Below are positions 36,763-45,608 of a DNA stretch of 64,000 nt, in pieces (positions within the stretch are counted from its first letter, which is position 1; each line of letters begins with the position of its first letter). Both the position numbers and the translations under genes were made by a program. Source of the stretch: Methylorubrum populi. GTDB taxonomy: Bacteria > Pseudomonadota > Alphaproteobacteria > Rhizobiales > Beijerinckiaceae. The notes below the pieces were generated by a model. That model worked only from the letters and a program-made list of their open reading frames with translations, did no database searches and was not told the origin of the DNA. The stretch spans positions 1,687,001 through 1,751,000 of the forward strand of contig JAQIIU010000003.1 in the NCBI GenBank assembly GCA_036946625.1. Reading direction: 5' to 3'.

Positions 36763-39700
36763 ATGAAACAGACTGCCCCGATCAGCCTCGACAGCTTCGA
36801 CCCGGAGGTGCTCGCGGCTGCCCGCGAGGTCGCCCGGCGGGCGGGGGTACCCCTGGAAAGCTGGATCGCGTCGGTGGGCGGCCCCGGCTCGGCCAAGCCG
36901 TCCCCGCGCCGCCGCCGCACCGATGCCGCACCGCAGGTGGCCAAGGAGACGGCGAAGGAAGCGGACAAGCGGACCGGCCCGGAGCCGGCTCGGCAGGCGG
37001 GTGCCGACGCGGTCGAGCCGCCAGCGCCCAGGAAGGACGCCTCGGCGCCGAAGCGGCGCGAGGCATCGCCCGCAGGTTCGGCGGCGGCATCCCCGGCCGG
37101 CTCGCTCGAAGCCTCGCTCGGCGCGATGGTGCGGCGGCTCGATGCCCTCGACCGGTCGATCAGCGAGGAGCGCGAGGCCCACCGGGCCGAGGCCGCCCGG
37201 ATGATCGGCAAGATCGAGTCCCGGCTCTCCGCCCCCCGCCTGCCGGCCGCCGAAGGGATCGAGGCGATGGCCGAGCGCTTCGCCGATATCGAGCGCAGGA
37301 TGGGCGAGATCGCCGGGCAGCGCGTCTCGCACCGGCCGCTCGGCCGGCGCGGACGCCCGCTCGCCAGCGAGGTGCGCGACGCCGTCGCCGAGGTGCGCCG
37401 CCGCCAGCGGGAGCTGGAGGAGGGCGTTGCCGCTTGGAACACGCCCAAGGTGGCCGAACCGGACGCGACCGTGCCCGCGAGCCTTCCGGAAACCGACGAG
37501 AGTCTCGGCAATGCGGGACAGGAGCGGGGGAACGAGCCTGTCGCGTCCCCGGCCATCGCCGAATTGCGGCGCGAGACCAGCCGGCTGCGCGACGCGCTGG
37601 GCGGCCTCGCCACCAGCCACGACGTCGGCGAGCTGGAACAGACCATGCGCACCGTGGCGACCGACCTCCAGCGGGCGCGCGATCCGCGGGAACTCGCCGC
37701 CCTCGCCGCCCCGATCGAGCTGATGCGCGTCCAGGTGGATCGGCTGGCGGAGGACGTGGCCGACAATGTCCATGCCCGGGTCGCGGGCGAGGTGGAGCGC
37801 TTGGCCGCCAAGGTCGACGGCGCCCTCTCCGGAACCGCCGCCGGCCCCGCCGATCAGAGCGTGCTCGACGGCGTGTTCCGCGAACTCGACGAGATCCGCC
37901 GCCTCGTGGCGGCCCTGGCCGGTCCGGAGCGGATCCAGAGCCTCGCCCAGGGGGTGCAGGCGATCAGCGCCCAGATCGCGCAGCTCCAGGGGGGCGAGGA
38001 TTCCGGCATTGCCACCCTGCGGCCGCTGTTGGAGGAGATCCGCAGCGAGTTGCGGGCGCCCGACGAGTCCCGCGCGCTGCTCGGGCGCTTCGAGGCGCTC
38101 GCCGAGCGGATCGACCGGGCCGACGCCGCTCAGCCGGACGAACTGATCGGTCGTCTCGAGCGGCTGGCCGAGAAGGTCGACCGCGTCAGCGCCGGCGGCA
38201 GCGGGCTCGACGCCCTGGAACGGCACGTCCTCGCCCTGGCGAGCCGCCTCGACGCGCCGCGCGGCACCGATCCGGCCCTGGCGCGCTTGGAACGCTCCAT
38301 GGGCGACCTGCTCTCGCAGGTCTCCGCCCTGCGCAGCGGCACGGGTTTCGAGGCCACCGTCGAGCGGGCGACCCGCGAGGCGATGGCGAGCGCGGCCGGC
38401 CCCCTCAAGGCGGCCGGCGGCGAGTTCGGGCTGTTGCGGGCCGACCTCGCCGAGCTGCACGCCACCCAGAAGAGTTCGGAGCAGCGCCTCCAGACGACGA
38501 TGGAGGGCGTCCAGGCGGTGCTGGCGCGTCTGAGCGAGCAGCTCGACCGCACCATGACCTCCGCCGCCGCGCTCGCCGCCGCGCCGCAGAACCGCACGCC
38601 CGCCGCTCGTGCGCCCGCTGAGCGCGTCGCCCACGAACGCCCCGCCGCGCCGAAGGCAGCCGGTCCGTCGCCCGCCCGGCCCCACCGCGCCGCGCCGCCG
38701 GAGGAACCGGCCGGGACCGGGGCGGACCACCTGTCCGAGGAGCTGCTGGAGCCCGGCGCCGGCCGCCCCGGCGCCAGCCGCCCGGCCGCGACGGAGGCGG
38801 GCGCCCCCGGCAACGACATCAAGACGAGCTTCATCGCCGCGGCGCGACGCGCGGCGCAGGCGGCCCAGGCCGAAACGACGTCCGACATCCCGCTGAGCGC
38901 GCGCCTGCGCGACAAGGTCGCCCCGCCCGCCCGGGTCACGGGCGGCACCCTCTCCACAGGGGAGTCCGGTCCGGTGTCGCGGATGCGCGGCGTCTTCGAG
39001 AGCCGCCGCCGGACGCTGCTGCTCGGCCTCGCCGCCGTGGTCCTGGCGCTCGGTGCCTACCAGGCCTTCGTCGCCAAGGGCGGCTCCGCGACGGGCGACG
39101 CCGCCTCGACCGCGACGGATTCGACCAAGCTGCCCGCAACGGCACCCGAGGCGACCGCGAGCGGGACGGAGGCCAAGTCGGAGGCCAAGGCCGAGCCCGC
39201 TCAAACGGCACCGGCCCAGGCCGATCCCCAGGCGGCGACGCCCGACCCGACGACGACGCAGTCCATCGGCAGGGCCGGGGAGGCGGGCAGGCGCGCGCTG
39301 CCGCAGGTCGCCGGCATGGGCACGCTCGGGCCCGATCTCGCCGGCCTGCCGCCGGCCCTGGCCAAGCTCAAGCAGGAGGCGCTCGACGGGGACGCCGCCG
39401 CGGTCTGGGAGATCGCGGCGCGCGAAGCCGAGGGAAGGGGCGTGACGCGCGACCTCGCGCTCGCGGCCAAGCTCTACGAGCGGCTCGCGAGCGCCGGCTT
39501 CGCCCCCGCCCAGTTCAAGCTCGGCAACGCCTACGAGAAGGGCACGGGCGTGGTCCGCGACCTCGCGCGGGCGAAGGTCTGGTACGGCCGCGCCGCCGAC
39601 CAGGGCAACACCCGCGCGATGCACAACCTCGCCGTCCTCCACGCCGAGAACCCGGCGGCCGACGGCAAGCCGGACTTCGCGGCCGCGGCGAGCGCCTTCC

Positions 39701-40056
39701 GCCGGGCGGCGGAGTACGGCGTGCGCGACAGCCAGTACAATCTGGCCGTGCTCTATGCCCGCGGTCTTGGTGTCGGCCAGGATCTCGTCCGGTCCTATCT
39801 CTGGTTCTCGGCCGCGGCCGCGCAGGGCGACGAGGAGGCGGGACGCAAGCGGGACGAGGTCGCCGCCAAACTCTCGCCGAAGGATCTCGGGGAGGCCAGG
39901 AGCCTCGCCTCGGGCTTCAAGGCGAAGGTCGGCGATCCGGCCGCCAACGAGGCGCCCCCGCCGAAGACGGTCGCCGCGGCGCCGATGTCGCTGATGGGCG
40001 CGCCCTCGCCGGGCCTGCCGAATCCCAACACATTCCAGAAGCGCGTCGGGGTGTAG
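36763..40056 (+). CDS. PodJ-like coiled-coil, single-pass, Sel1-repeat protein
   Basis: 1097 residues. A short N-terminal region (SFDPEVLAAAREVARRAGVPLESWI) recalls a helical motif shared by PodJ-type localisation factors. It is followed by a long low-complexity and coiled-coil part (about 100-700, Glu/Arg/Ala heptads), one membrane helix near 748-765, a Thr/Ala/Pro-rich linker, and Sel1 repeats from about 866 to 1040 (LYERLASAGFAPAQFKLGNAYE type). In Caulobacter PodJ the coiled coil is cytoplasmic and Sel1/peptidoglycan-binding parts are periplasmic; here no peptidoglycan-binding domain is evident. A polar-scaffold role is inferred. Confidence 0.82.
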   Translation: MKQTAPISLDSFDPEVLAAAREVARRAGVPLESWIASVGGPGSAKPSPRRRRTDAAPQVAKETAKEADKRTGPEPARQAGADAVEPPAPRKDASAPKRREASPAGSAAASPAGSLEASLGAMVRRLDALDRSISEEREAHRAEAARMIGKIESRLSAPRLPAAEGIEAMAERFADIERRMGEIAGQRVSHRPLGRRGRPLASEVRDAVAEVRRRQRELEEGVAAWNTPKVAEPDATVPASLPETDESLGNAGQERGNEPVASPAIAELRRETSRLRDALGGLATSHDVGELEQTMRTVATDLQRARDPRELAALAAPIELMRVQVDRLAEDVADNVHARVAGEVERLAAKVDGALSGTAAGPADQSVLDGVFRELDEIRRLVAALAGPERIQSLAQGVQAISAQIAQLQGGEDSGIATLRPLLEEIRSELRAPDESRALLGRFEALAERIDRADAAQPDELIGRLERLAEKVDRVSAGGSGLDALERHVLALASRLDAPRGTDPALARLERSMGDLLSQVSALRSGTGFEATVERATREAMASAAGPLKAAGGEFGLLRADLAELHATQKSSEQRLQTTMEGVQAVLARLSEQLDRTMTSAAALAAAPQNRTPAARAPAERVAHERPAAPKAAGPSPARPHRAAPPEEPAGTGADHLSEELLEPGAGRPGASRPAATEAGAPGNDIKTSFIAAARRAAQAAQAETTSDIPLSARLRDKVAPPARVTGGTLSTGESGPVSRMRGVFESRRRTLLLGLAAVVLALGAYQAFVAKGGSATGDAASTATDSTKLPATAPEATASGTEAKSEAKAEPAQTAPAQADPQAATPDPTTTQSIGRAGEAGRRALPQVAGMGTLGPDLAGLPPALAKLKQEALDGDAAAVWEIAAREAEGRGVTRDLALAAKLYERLASAGFAPAQFKLGNAYEKGTGVVRDLARAKVWYGRAADQGNTRAMHNLAVLHAENPAADGKPDFAAAASAFRRAAEYGVRDSQYNLAVLYARGLGVGQDLVRSYLWFSAAAAQGDEEAGRKRDEVAAKLSPKDLGEARSLASGFKAKVGDPAANEAPPPKTVAAAPMSLMGAPSPGLPNPNTFQKRVGV

Positions 40057-40471
40057 TCCGGCCGCCTCGTCGGTACCGTCGTGGTGGCTGGATGACGACG
40101 ACGGTCGCGGGCCATGCCTCTCCGCCATTGCGAGGCGAGGCCGGAACCGCTGTCGAATGGCGTTTCGATATCGCGAGAGCCTCATCCGGCCTGCATCGCG
40201 CCCCGGATTGCGAGCCGTCAGGCGAAACGGCGATCCAGGGCCGCGACGGAGCCGGGAACGGCATCCGGGCGTTCCGACACGCTTGGCCGGCCGTGCCGCG
40301 ACCCCATCCGTGCCGCGACCCCATGGCCGCGAAGCCATGCGCGAAGTCGAAGCCATACCGCCTCGCGAGGCGTCCGCCGGACGGATTCCACGCCCTCGCA
40401 CAGGCAGGATAGCCAAGGTTCGCCACCGCCGGCACGCCTCTCGAAATCTCCACACGTTCGAGAATATCTGA
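40057..40471. other. Intergenic region with degraded palindromic repeat
   Basis: Contains GC-rich fragments of the GCGAGGCGA/GCGATCCAGGG repeat family (about 40117-40250) but no intact inverted pair and no credible gene on either strand. It separates the PodJ-like gene from an AT-rich promoter-like segment. Confidence 0.4.
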
Positions 40472-40505
40472 TAATCCCAAACAAAAATTTTTATTTTTGG
40501 GATTA
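40472..40505 (+). terminator. AT-rich hairpin, possible terminator
   Basis: A perfect 10-bp inverted repeat (TAATCCCAAA and its complement) around a 14-base A/T-rich loop, followed by AAAATAAA. It overlaps the start of the element shared with 13079-13120. It could end transcription arriving from either side or be part of the regulatory element itself. Confidence 0.45.
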
Positions 40506-40539
40506 AAATAAATCACAATATTGTGTCCAAACGCACTTT
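40499..40539 (+). promoter_or_regulatory. AT-rich element shared with 13079-13120
   Basis: GGGATTAAA, TATT, TGTG and AAACGCACTTT blocks in the same order and almost the same spacing as at 13079-13120. It ends 73 bases before the start of the next secreted-protein gene. A further loose similarity (CATG followed by TTAC) continues 15-20 bases downstream in both places. Confidence 0.45.
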
Positions 40540-40612
40540 TCTCTGTGTTTCTGCATGTTACGTGTGCTCATGCCCATTCATTGGGCGACAATGAACACGA
40601 GAGGAGCACATC

Positions 40613-40939
40613 ATGCTGCGTTTCGCGTCATACACGTCGATCCTCCTGCTGGCTCTCGCGACGACCGTGACGCCCGCCGCCTCGCAGACGGCGCGTCAGA
40701 AGAACGGAAGCTGGAGTGCGCTGCCGTCGCAGGTTGTGCCGCCGGCCCCGCCGCGCGTCGTCAACGGAGGTCTCGGACCGTTCCCGCTCACCGTCGGCGG
40801 CCCGTCGGGCTACTGCGACATCGTGGTGAAGCGCGGCGGCGGCAATCCGACCCAGGACATGACCGGCTCGATCGGCCACGCCAAGAGCTATCAGGCCGGC
40901 GGCGGCGGTCCGGCCCGGCAGCGGGTCTGCTCCCGCTGA
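40613..40939 (+). CDS. Small secreted protein, 108 residues
   Basis: 108 residues with a signal peptide (about 1-24, ending AASQ). The mature protein is Gly/Pro/Val-rich, has two Cys residues (SGYCDIVV and RVCSR) that could pair in the periplasm, and contains DMTGSIGHAK, a motif like the DDVTGSIG of the 3542-4066 protein. GAGAGGAG lies just before the ATG. No family was recognised. Expression may be controlled by the upstream AT-rich element. Confidence 0.65.
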   Translation: MLRFASYTSILLLALATTVTPAASQTARQKNGSWSALPSQVVPPAPPRVVNGGLGPFPLTVGGPSGYCDIVVKRGGGNPTQDMTGSIGHAKSYQAGGGGPARQRVCSR

Positions 40940-40967
40940 TGTCGGGATCGGAGAGGAGGCCGGCGCC

Positions 40968-41912
40968 TCAGACCAGGGGCGCCGTCTCCGCCCGACGCGC
41001 CGGCTTCTCCATTTCCGGCGTCTCGTGGGCGGACACGTCGAAATCGTCGCCGGGCAGGCGGACGAGGAAGCGCTCGGCCATCTCGAACATCAGGATGTCG
41101 GGGCGCACCCGCTCGACATAGGACCAGTCGAGGCTCGACGACCAGACGAAGTGCATCTCGCGAAACGATTCCGCGAGCAGGCCCGTCAGCATGATCGGCG
41201 CGAAATGCGCGTAGGAATCCCCGAACAGCACCAGGGTGCGCGGGTCGGCCCGGGGCGAGGGGTTCCGGTAGATCACGTGGGCGCCGACATGCAGGTCGCC
41301 GGCCCGCCCCGCCGCCTCGTAGGATTCGACCAGGGGGCTGGCGTAGGAGCGGGCCGCGTCGCGCTGCACCGCCCAGTTCGTCACCGTCTCGCGCGGACGC
41401 TCGGCCAGCTTGTCGCCGAGATCCCATAAGCCGTCGGTCTCGAAGCGCGGACGCTCGGCGATGTCGGGCGGAGGCACCGCGCCGCAGGCCCGCAGCAGGG
41501 CGCGGTAGCCGATCAGGCAGCCGTCGTAGGTCCAGTGCGAATCGGTGCGGCGGTAGAGCGGTTCCGCCCCGTCGCGGGCGGCGCGCAAGGCGGCGACGAG
41601 ATCGACGAAGCCGCCCATCCGGTCGAGGCGCCGGGCCAGCCGCCGCGCCGGCGACAGGCGGGGGTCGTAGGCGAGGTCGAGGGTGCGGTCGTCGTAGACC
41701 GAGAGCTTCTCCGGCACGACGGTGTGGACGTAACGGATGCCGAGCGCCCCGGCCCGGGCGGCACGCGCCTCGATCAGCCGGGCCCAGCGGCGCAGATGCC
41801 ACCAGCCGGCGAGCGAGCGGCGATACTGGCCGAGCACGCCGTTGGTGCCGCCGATCAGGAACAGCCACCCGTCGCGTCCCCGGTGGATGAGCTCTCTGTT
41901 CCTGCGGGCCAT
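40968..41912 (-). CDS. AlgX/AlgJ-like SGNH-fold protein
   Basis: 314 residues. The sequence begins with RGRDGWLFLIGGTNG, typical of the AlgX/AlgJ-like SGNH domain, and has the catalytic Asp-His in TDSHWTYDG (Asp124, His126) and the Ser block LFGDSYAHF (Ser233). In alginate systems such domains carry out polysaccharide O-acetylation in the periplasm. No signal peptide or membrane anchor is evident in this reading frame, and no exopolysaccharide genes are adjacent. The GT-A or MBOAT partners expected for acetylation are absent, so substrate and compartment are open. Confidence 0.75.
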   Translation of the reverse strand: MARRNRELIHRGRDGWLFLIGGTNGVLGQYRRSLAGWWHLRRWARLIEARAARAGALGIRYVHTVVPEKLSVYDDRTLDLAYDPRLSPARRLARRLDRMGGFVDLVAALRAARDGAEPLYRRTDSHWTYDGCLIGYRALLRACGAVPPPDIAERPRFETDGLWDLGDKLAERPRETVTNWAVQRDAARSYASPLVESYEAAGRAGDLHVGAHVIYRNPSPRADPRTLVLFGDSYAHFAPIMLTGLLAESFREMHFVWSSSLDWSYVERVRPDILMFEMAERFLVRLPGDDFDVSAHETPEMEKPARRAETAPLV

Positions 41913-42102
41913 CGCAGCTTCCTAGACGGGACGACGCCCCCTGAACAGCGCGGGCGCGCCACAGGCGAAACGCCAGAGCATCGTCCCGAAAGGTGACCTC
42001 CCGCTTTCGGAAAAAGACGATGCTTCTAGATACGCCGACCTGCCGCGCCATCTTGCTCGGACCTCGCCGGGTGACCGGCCGCGATCGAGAAAGTGCCCAG
42101 CG

Positions 42103-42621
42103 TTGCCCGAGCCCGATCCGCTGATTCTGACGCTGCAGATGGACGAGGCCGCCTTCGCCACCTTCGACGGCCTGAGGCGGCGGCAGTTTCCGCAGGCGCT
42201 GAACCACGTCCCCGCTCACGCGACGCTGTTCCACCACCTGCCGGGGGAGGACGCGGAGGGCGTGACCGAGACGGTGACGGCGCTCGCCCGCACGCAGGGT
42301 CCGCCGGCGGTCGCGGTGACCGGCGTGCGCTTCACCGGGCGCGGCGTCGCCTACGCCCTCGAATCGGAAGCGCTGTCCGCCTTCCGCGGGCGGGTGGCGG
42401 CGGCCTTCCGCGACCATCTCACGGCCCAGGACAGGCAGGGCTGGCGCCCGCACGTCACGGTGCAGAACAAGGTCGCGCCGGAGACCGCCCGCGCGCTCCA
42501 CGCCGCACTCGCGGAAGCGTTCGCCCCCTCGCGCTTCCGCGCGCCCGGCCTGCTGCTGTGGCGCTATCGCGGCGGACCTTGGGAACGGGTCTCGACCATC
42601 GCCTTCGGGGGCGCGGCATGA
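42103..42621 (+). CDS. 2'-5' RNA ligase-like 2H phosphoesterase
   Basis: 172 residues with the two HxT motifs that define 2H phosphoesterases: HAT (39-41) and HVT (117-119). Bacterial members act on cyclic phosphodiesters or RNA ends; the real substrate is unknown. The start appears to be TTG, as no ATG fits; the first residues PEPDPLILTLQMD resemble the family. The stop overlaps the ATG of the PAP2 gene by four bases, so the two are coupled. Confidence 0.85.
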   Translation: MPEPDPLILTLQMDEAAFATFDGLRRRQFPQALNHVPAHATLFHHLPGEDAEGVTETVTALARTQGPPAVAVTGVRFTGRGVAYALESEALSAFRGRVAAAFRDHLTAQDRQGWRPHVTVQNKVAPETARALHAALAEAFAPSRFRAPGLLLWRYRGGPWERVSTIAFGGAA

Positions 42622-43436
42622 ACCGGTCCCCGTCCCGGCTGCCCGGCTTCGCCCGCTCGGGCGGCACCGCCCTCTGGCGCGGCTCGTCGGCGGTGTGGCT
42701 GCGGCTCCACCTCAACGAGGTCGGGCCGCTGGTCTCGCTGCTGGCCGTCAGCGTCCTCGGCTACGGCTTCTTCGCCCTGGCCCACGAGGTCGGCGCGGGC
42801 TCGACCGCGACGCTCGACCGCAAGATCCTGCTCTCCCTACGCAATCCGGCCGATCTTTCCGATCCGATCGGAGCGCCCTGGCTGGAGGAGGCGATGCGCG
42901 ACGTCACCGGCTGGGGCAGCGTGGTGACGATCGTGTTCCTCACGCTCGCCGCCGCGGCCTACCTCGCCCTGTCGGACCGGCGGCGGGTGGCGGTGTTCCT
43001 GCTCGCCGCGGTCGGCGGCGGCGAGGCGGTCTCGACGGTATTGAAGCTGTTCTACCACCGCCCGCGGCCCGACCTCGTGCCGCACGGGATGGAGGTGTTC
43101 ACGGCGAGCTTTCCCTCGGGCCACGCGATGATGTCGGCGATCGCCTATCTCACCCTCGCGACCCTGCTCGCCCGGGTCGAGCGCCGCCGCCGGGTCAAGG
43201 CGCTTCTGCTGGCGATCGGCATCGCCATGACGATCGCGGTCGGGATCAGCCGGGTCTATCTCGGCGTGCACTGGCCGAGCGACGTGGTGGCGGGCTGGTG
43301 CGTCGGCGCTGCCTGGGCGGCCCTGTGCTGGTTCGTCGCCCTCCAGCTTCAGCGCCGGGGCGAGGTCGAGGATCCCGATCCGACGCCCGCCTCGACCGGC
43401 CCGGGCCAGGACAAAGGAACCCTGCCGCCGGGCTGA
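42618..43436 (+). CDS. PAP2-family membrane phosphatase
   Basis: 272 residues with about five to six membrane helices and the three phosphatase motifs: K-x4-RPRPD (Lys143, 148-152), FPSGHA (165-170) and SRVYLGVHWPSD (211-222). Members dephosphorylate lipid phosphates such as undecaprenyl pyrophosphate or phosphatidic acid. The C-terminal 25 residues are polar. It is translationally coupled to the 2H phosphoesterase gene upstream (ATGA). Confidence 0.9.
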   Translation: MNRSPSRLPGFARSGGTALWRGSSAVWLRLHLNEVGPLVSLLAVSVLGYGFFALAHEVGAGSTATLDRKILLSLRNPADLSDPIGAPWLEEAMRDVTGWGSVVTIVFLTLAAAAYLALSDRRRVAVFLLAAVGGGEAVSTVLKLFYHRPRPDLVPHGMEVFTASFPSGHAMMSAIAYLTLATLLARVERRRRVKALLLAIGIAMTIAVGISRVYLGVHWPSDVVAGWCVGAAWAALCWFVALQLQRRGEVEDPDPTPASTGPGQDKGTLPPG

Positions 43437-43487
43437 TGCGTTGCGGCTCTTTGTTCCCGGGCCTCAGGTCACCCCAAAAGGTGATCC

Positions 43488-43800
43488 ATGAGCGACGACA
43501 TCTGGCTGTCACGGCATCGCCCACCGCGAGGGCAGCCACGTCCAGCGCGACGAGCCGACGTTGACGCACAAGAACCAGTTCGCGCTCGAACTCGACCACA
43601 TGGCCGAATGCATCCTCAAGGACCGGCGGCCGCGCACGCCGGGCGAGGAGGGCTTGCAGGACATGATCCTGATGGAGGCGATCTACGAGGCCGCCCGCAC
43701 CGGCAATCCGGTCAAGGTCGGACCGCTCGCCGGGACGGGAGAGGGGCCCGACGCCACCCGCGGGCCGGTGCTGGAAGAGGGGAAGTCGCCGGGCGTACGA
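43488..43800 (+). pseudogene. C-terminal remnant of a Gfo/Idh/MocA-type oxidoreductase
   Basis: From about 43513 the frame reads like the C-terminus of a glucose-fructose-type oxidoreductase: QFALELDHMAECILKDRRP, TPGEEGLQDMILMEAIYEAA and GNPVKVGPL. A preceding MSDDIWL segment at 43488 is in another frame, so a one-base lesion near 43510 is likely. The N-terminal NAD-binding domain is absent and the frame runs on into repeat DNA. It is a decayed gene; the exact end is uncertain. Confidence 0.6.
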
Positions 43801-43839
43801 TCGCAACGAACGGCTCCCCCGTCGTTACGAGCGACAGCG

Positions 43840-43985
43840 AAGCGATCCGGCAGCGCGACTCTTCCGGAAAGGACGGCGCCCTGGATTGCTTCGGCTTCGC
43901 CTCGCAATGACGGCAGAGAGAGCCTCACACCGTCCTTGCGAGCCGTCAGGCGAAGCAATCCGGATACCGCGACGGAAGTCGAGCG
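43840..43985. repeat. Palindromic repeat related to the 15.6 kb family
   Basis: Contains CTGGATTGCTTCGGCTTCGC followed by CTCGCAATGACG, and a following CCTTGCGAGCCGTCAGGCGA. The arrangement matches diverged copies of the GCGATGACG family found at 15.6-15.9 kb and in part at 40.1 kb. Confidence 0.55.
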
Positions 43986-44003
43986 AGGCGGTATGGCGCC
44001 TCC

Positions 44004-44150
44004 TCACTCCCCCCACCGCACGAACACCCCGACGGCGAGGACGGCGAGGACGGCGAGCAGCCACGCCTCGCCCACGCTCAGCGCGTAGGCGAGCAGACCG
44101 AAGAAGCCGAGGGCAATTCCAAGCATGGTCGCGACGGCGACGGGGTTCAT
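44004..44150 (-). CDS. Small membrane protein, 48 residues
   Basis: A 48-residue frame made of two hydrophobic segments (about 4-24 and 29-45) linked by VGEA, ending VRWGE. The charge and hydrophobicity pattern fits a two-helix membrane protein. No family was recognised, and no strong ribosome binding site precedes the ATG. It lies upstream of nothing on its strand except the decayed oxidoreductase, so it is a single small gene or a chance frame. Confidence 0.45.
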   Translation of the reverse strand: MNPVAVATMLGIALGFFGLLAYALSVGEAWLLAVLAVLAVGVFVRWGE

Positions 44151-44227
44151 GGCGGGATTTTTTGTTACTCAACGGGCTGCCGACGCCCCTTCGGGCGTCG
44201 GGCTTCACGCCTCGAAGTAGAGCGCGG

Positions 44228-45523
44228 TCAGGCGGCCTGAAGTGCCGACGCGATGCGGGGCAGCGGCGGCAACCCTTTCACCGGACCGATCGCGGCGAGC
44301 GTCGGCGCCCCCTGCAACAGGGCGCGGCCGGCGGCGCGCACCTGCTCGACCTCGACCGCATCGACCTTGGCGATCAGCTCCTGCGGCGGGATCACCCGGC
44401 CCCAGGCGAGAAGCTGGCGGGCATTGCGCTCGATGCGCCCGCCCGGCGTCTCCAGGGCGGTGAGCAGGGAGAGCTTGAGCTGCGCCTTGGCGCGGGCGAG
44501 TTCGGCCGCGTCGAGGCGCTCCGCCGCCTCGCGGGTGGTGGCGATGGTGACCTCGACGAGTTCGGCGAGATCCGCGCCCGAGGTGCCGGCACCGATGCCG
44601 AACAGGCCGCAATCGCTGAACGGCCAGTGGAAGGCCTGGATGTCGTAGGCGAGGCCGCGGATCTCGCGCACCTCGTGCCAGAGCCGCGAGGTCAGGCCGC
44701 CGCCGAGCACCTGGGAGAACAGGTGCAGCGCGTAGTAACCCTCGTCGCGGAACGACAGGCCGGGCAGGCCGAGCACGAGGTTGGCCTGTTCGAGCCGCTT
44801 CTGCATCCGCCGCTCGCCGCCGCCGTAGACACCCGCCACGACCGGGGGCGCCTCGACGGGTTTCAGGCCGCCGAAATGGCGCTCGGCCGCCGCGACGATC
44901 TCGGCATGCTCCACCGCGCCGGCGGCGGCGAGCACCATGCGCTCGGGCACGTATTCGCGGGCGATGTAGGCCTCGATCGCCGCGCGGTCGAAGCTGTCGA
45001 TGGTCTCGGGCCGGCCCAGGATCGGCCGGCCGATCGGCTGGTCGGGGAAGGCCGTCTCGATGAAGGCGTCGTAGACCACGTCGTCGGGCGTATCCTCGAC
45101 GGCCGCGTACTCTTGGAGGATCACGCCCTTCTCGCGGGCGAGTTCGCCGGCATCGAAGACCGAGCGGGTCAGGATGTCGCCGAGCACGTCGAGCGCCACG
45201 CCCGCATCCTCGCCGAGCACCCGGGCGGTGTAGCTCGTGCTCTCGGTGCTGGTGGCGGCGTTGATCTCGCCGCCGACATTCTCGATGTCCTCGGCGATCT
45301 TTCGCGCGGAGCGCGTCGCCGTGCCCTTGAAGGCCATGTGCTCGATGAGGTGGCTCAGACCATGCTCGTCCGGCCGCTCGTGCCGCGAGCCCGCTCCGAC
45401 CCAGACGCCGAGGGTGGCCGTGGCCACGCCGGGGATCGTCTCGGTGGCGACGGTCAGCCCGTTGTCGAGCCGGCTGACGGTGAGGCCCGGCGAGGCGCCG
45501 AAGGTCGAGAAATGCTGGTTCAT
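44228..45523 (-). CDS. M16-family zinc peptidase (processing-peptidase type)
   Basis: 431 residues. The inverted zinc motif HLIEH (His58, Glu61, His62) in SHLIEHMAFKGT is intact, with the distal Glu expected in the helix near residue 135. The protein resembles the mitochondrial processing peptidase beta subunit and bacterial PqqL-like/RPP enzymes; the second half (about 220-420) is the inactive M16_C domain. It is the last gene of the minus-strand thrC-cta series, and this thrC-M16 neighbourhood recurs in alphaproteobacteria. Substrates are unknown. Confidence 0.92.
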   Translation of the reverse strand: MNQHFSTFGASPGLTVSRLDNGLTVATETIPGVATATLGVWVGAGSRHERPDEHGLSHLIEHMAFKGTATRSARKIAEDIENVGGEINAATSTESTSYTARVLGEDAGVALDVLGDILTRSVFDAGELAREKGVILQEYAAVEDTPDDVVYDAFIETAFPDQPIGRPILGRPETIDSFDRAAIEAYIAREYVPERMVLAAAGAVEHAEIVAAAERHFGGLKPVEAPPVVAGVYGGGERRMQKRLEQANLVLGLPGLSFRDEGYYALHLFSQVLGGGLTSRLWHEVREIRGLAYDIQAFHWPFSDCGLFGIGAGTSGADLAELVEVTIATTREAAERLDAAELARAKAQLKLSLLTALETPGGRIERNARQLLAWGRVIPPQELIAKVDAVEVEQVRAAGRALLQGAPTLAAIGPVKGLPPLPRIASALQAA

Positions 45524-45608
45524 TCGGTCTCAGTGCCTGTTCGGCTCGGCTCACCGCATCTGTCGGAAGCAGACTGGTCGCCGGTCAATCCGGTCTCCCG
45601 CCCCGATC

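Noticed and set aside
36646..40455. Open frame of about 1270 codons antisense to the PodJ-like gene
   Set aside because: The plus-strand protein has coherent coiled-coil, membrane and Sel1 segments; the antisense frame is Gly/Arg-rich without structure.
43419..43445. Possible EcfG general-stress promoter (GGAAC...CGTT)
   Set aside because: The spacer is 18 bases, outside the usual 16-17, and no clear gene start follows.
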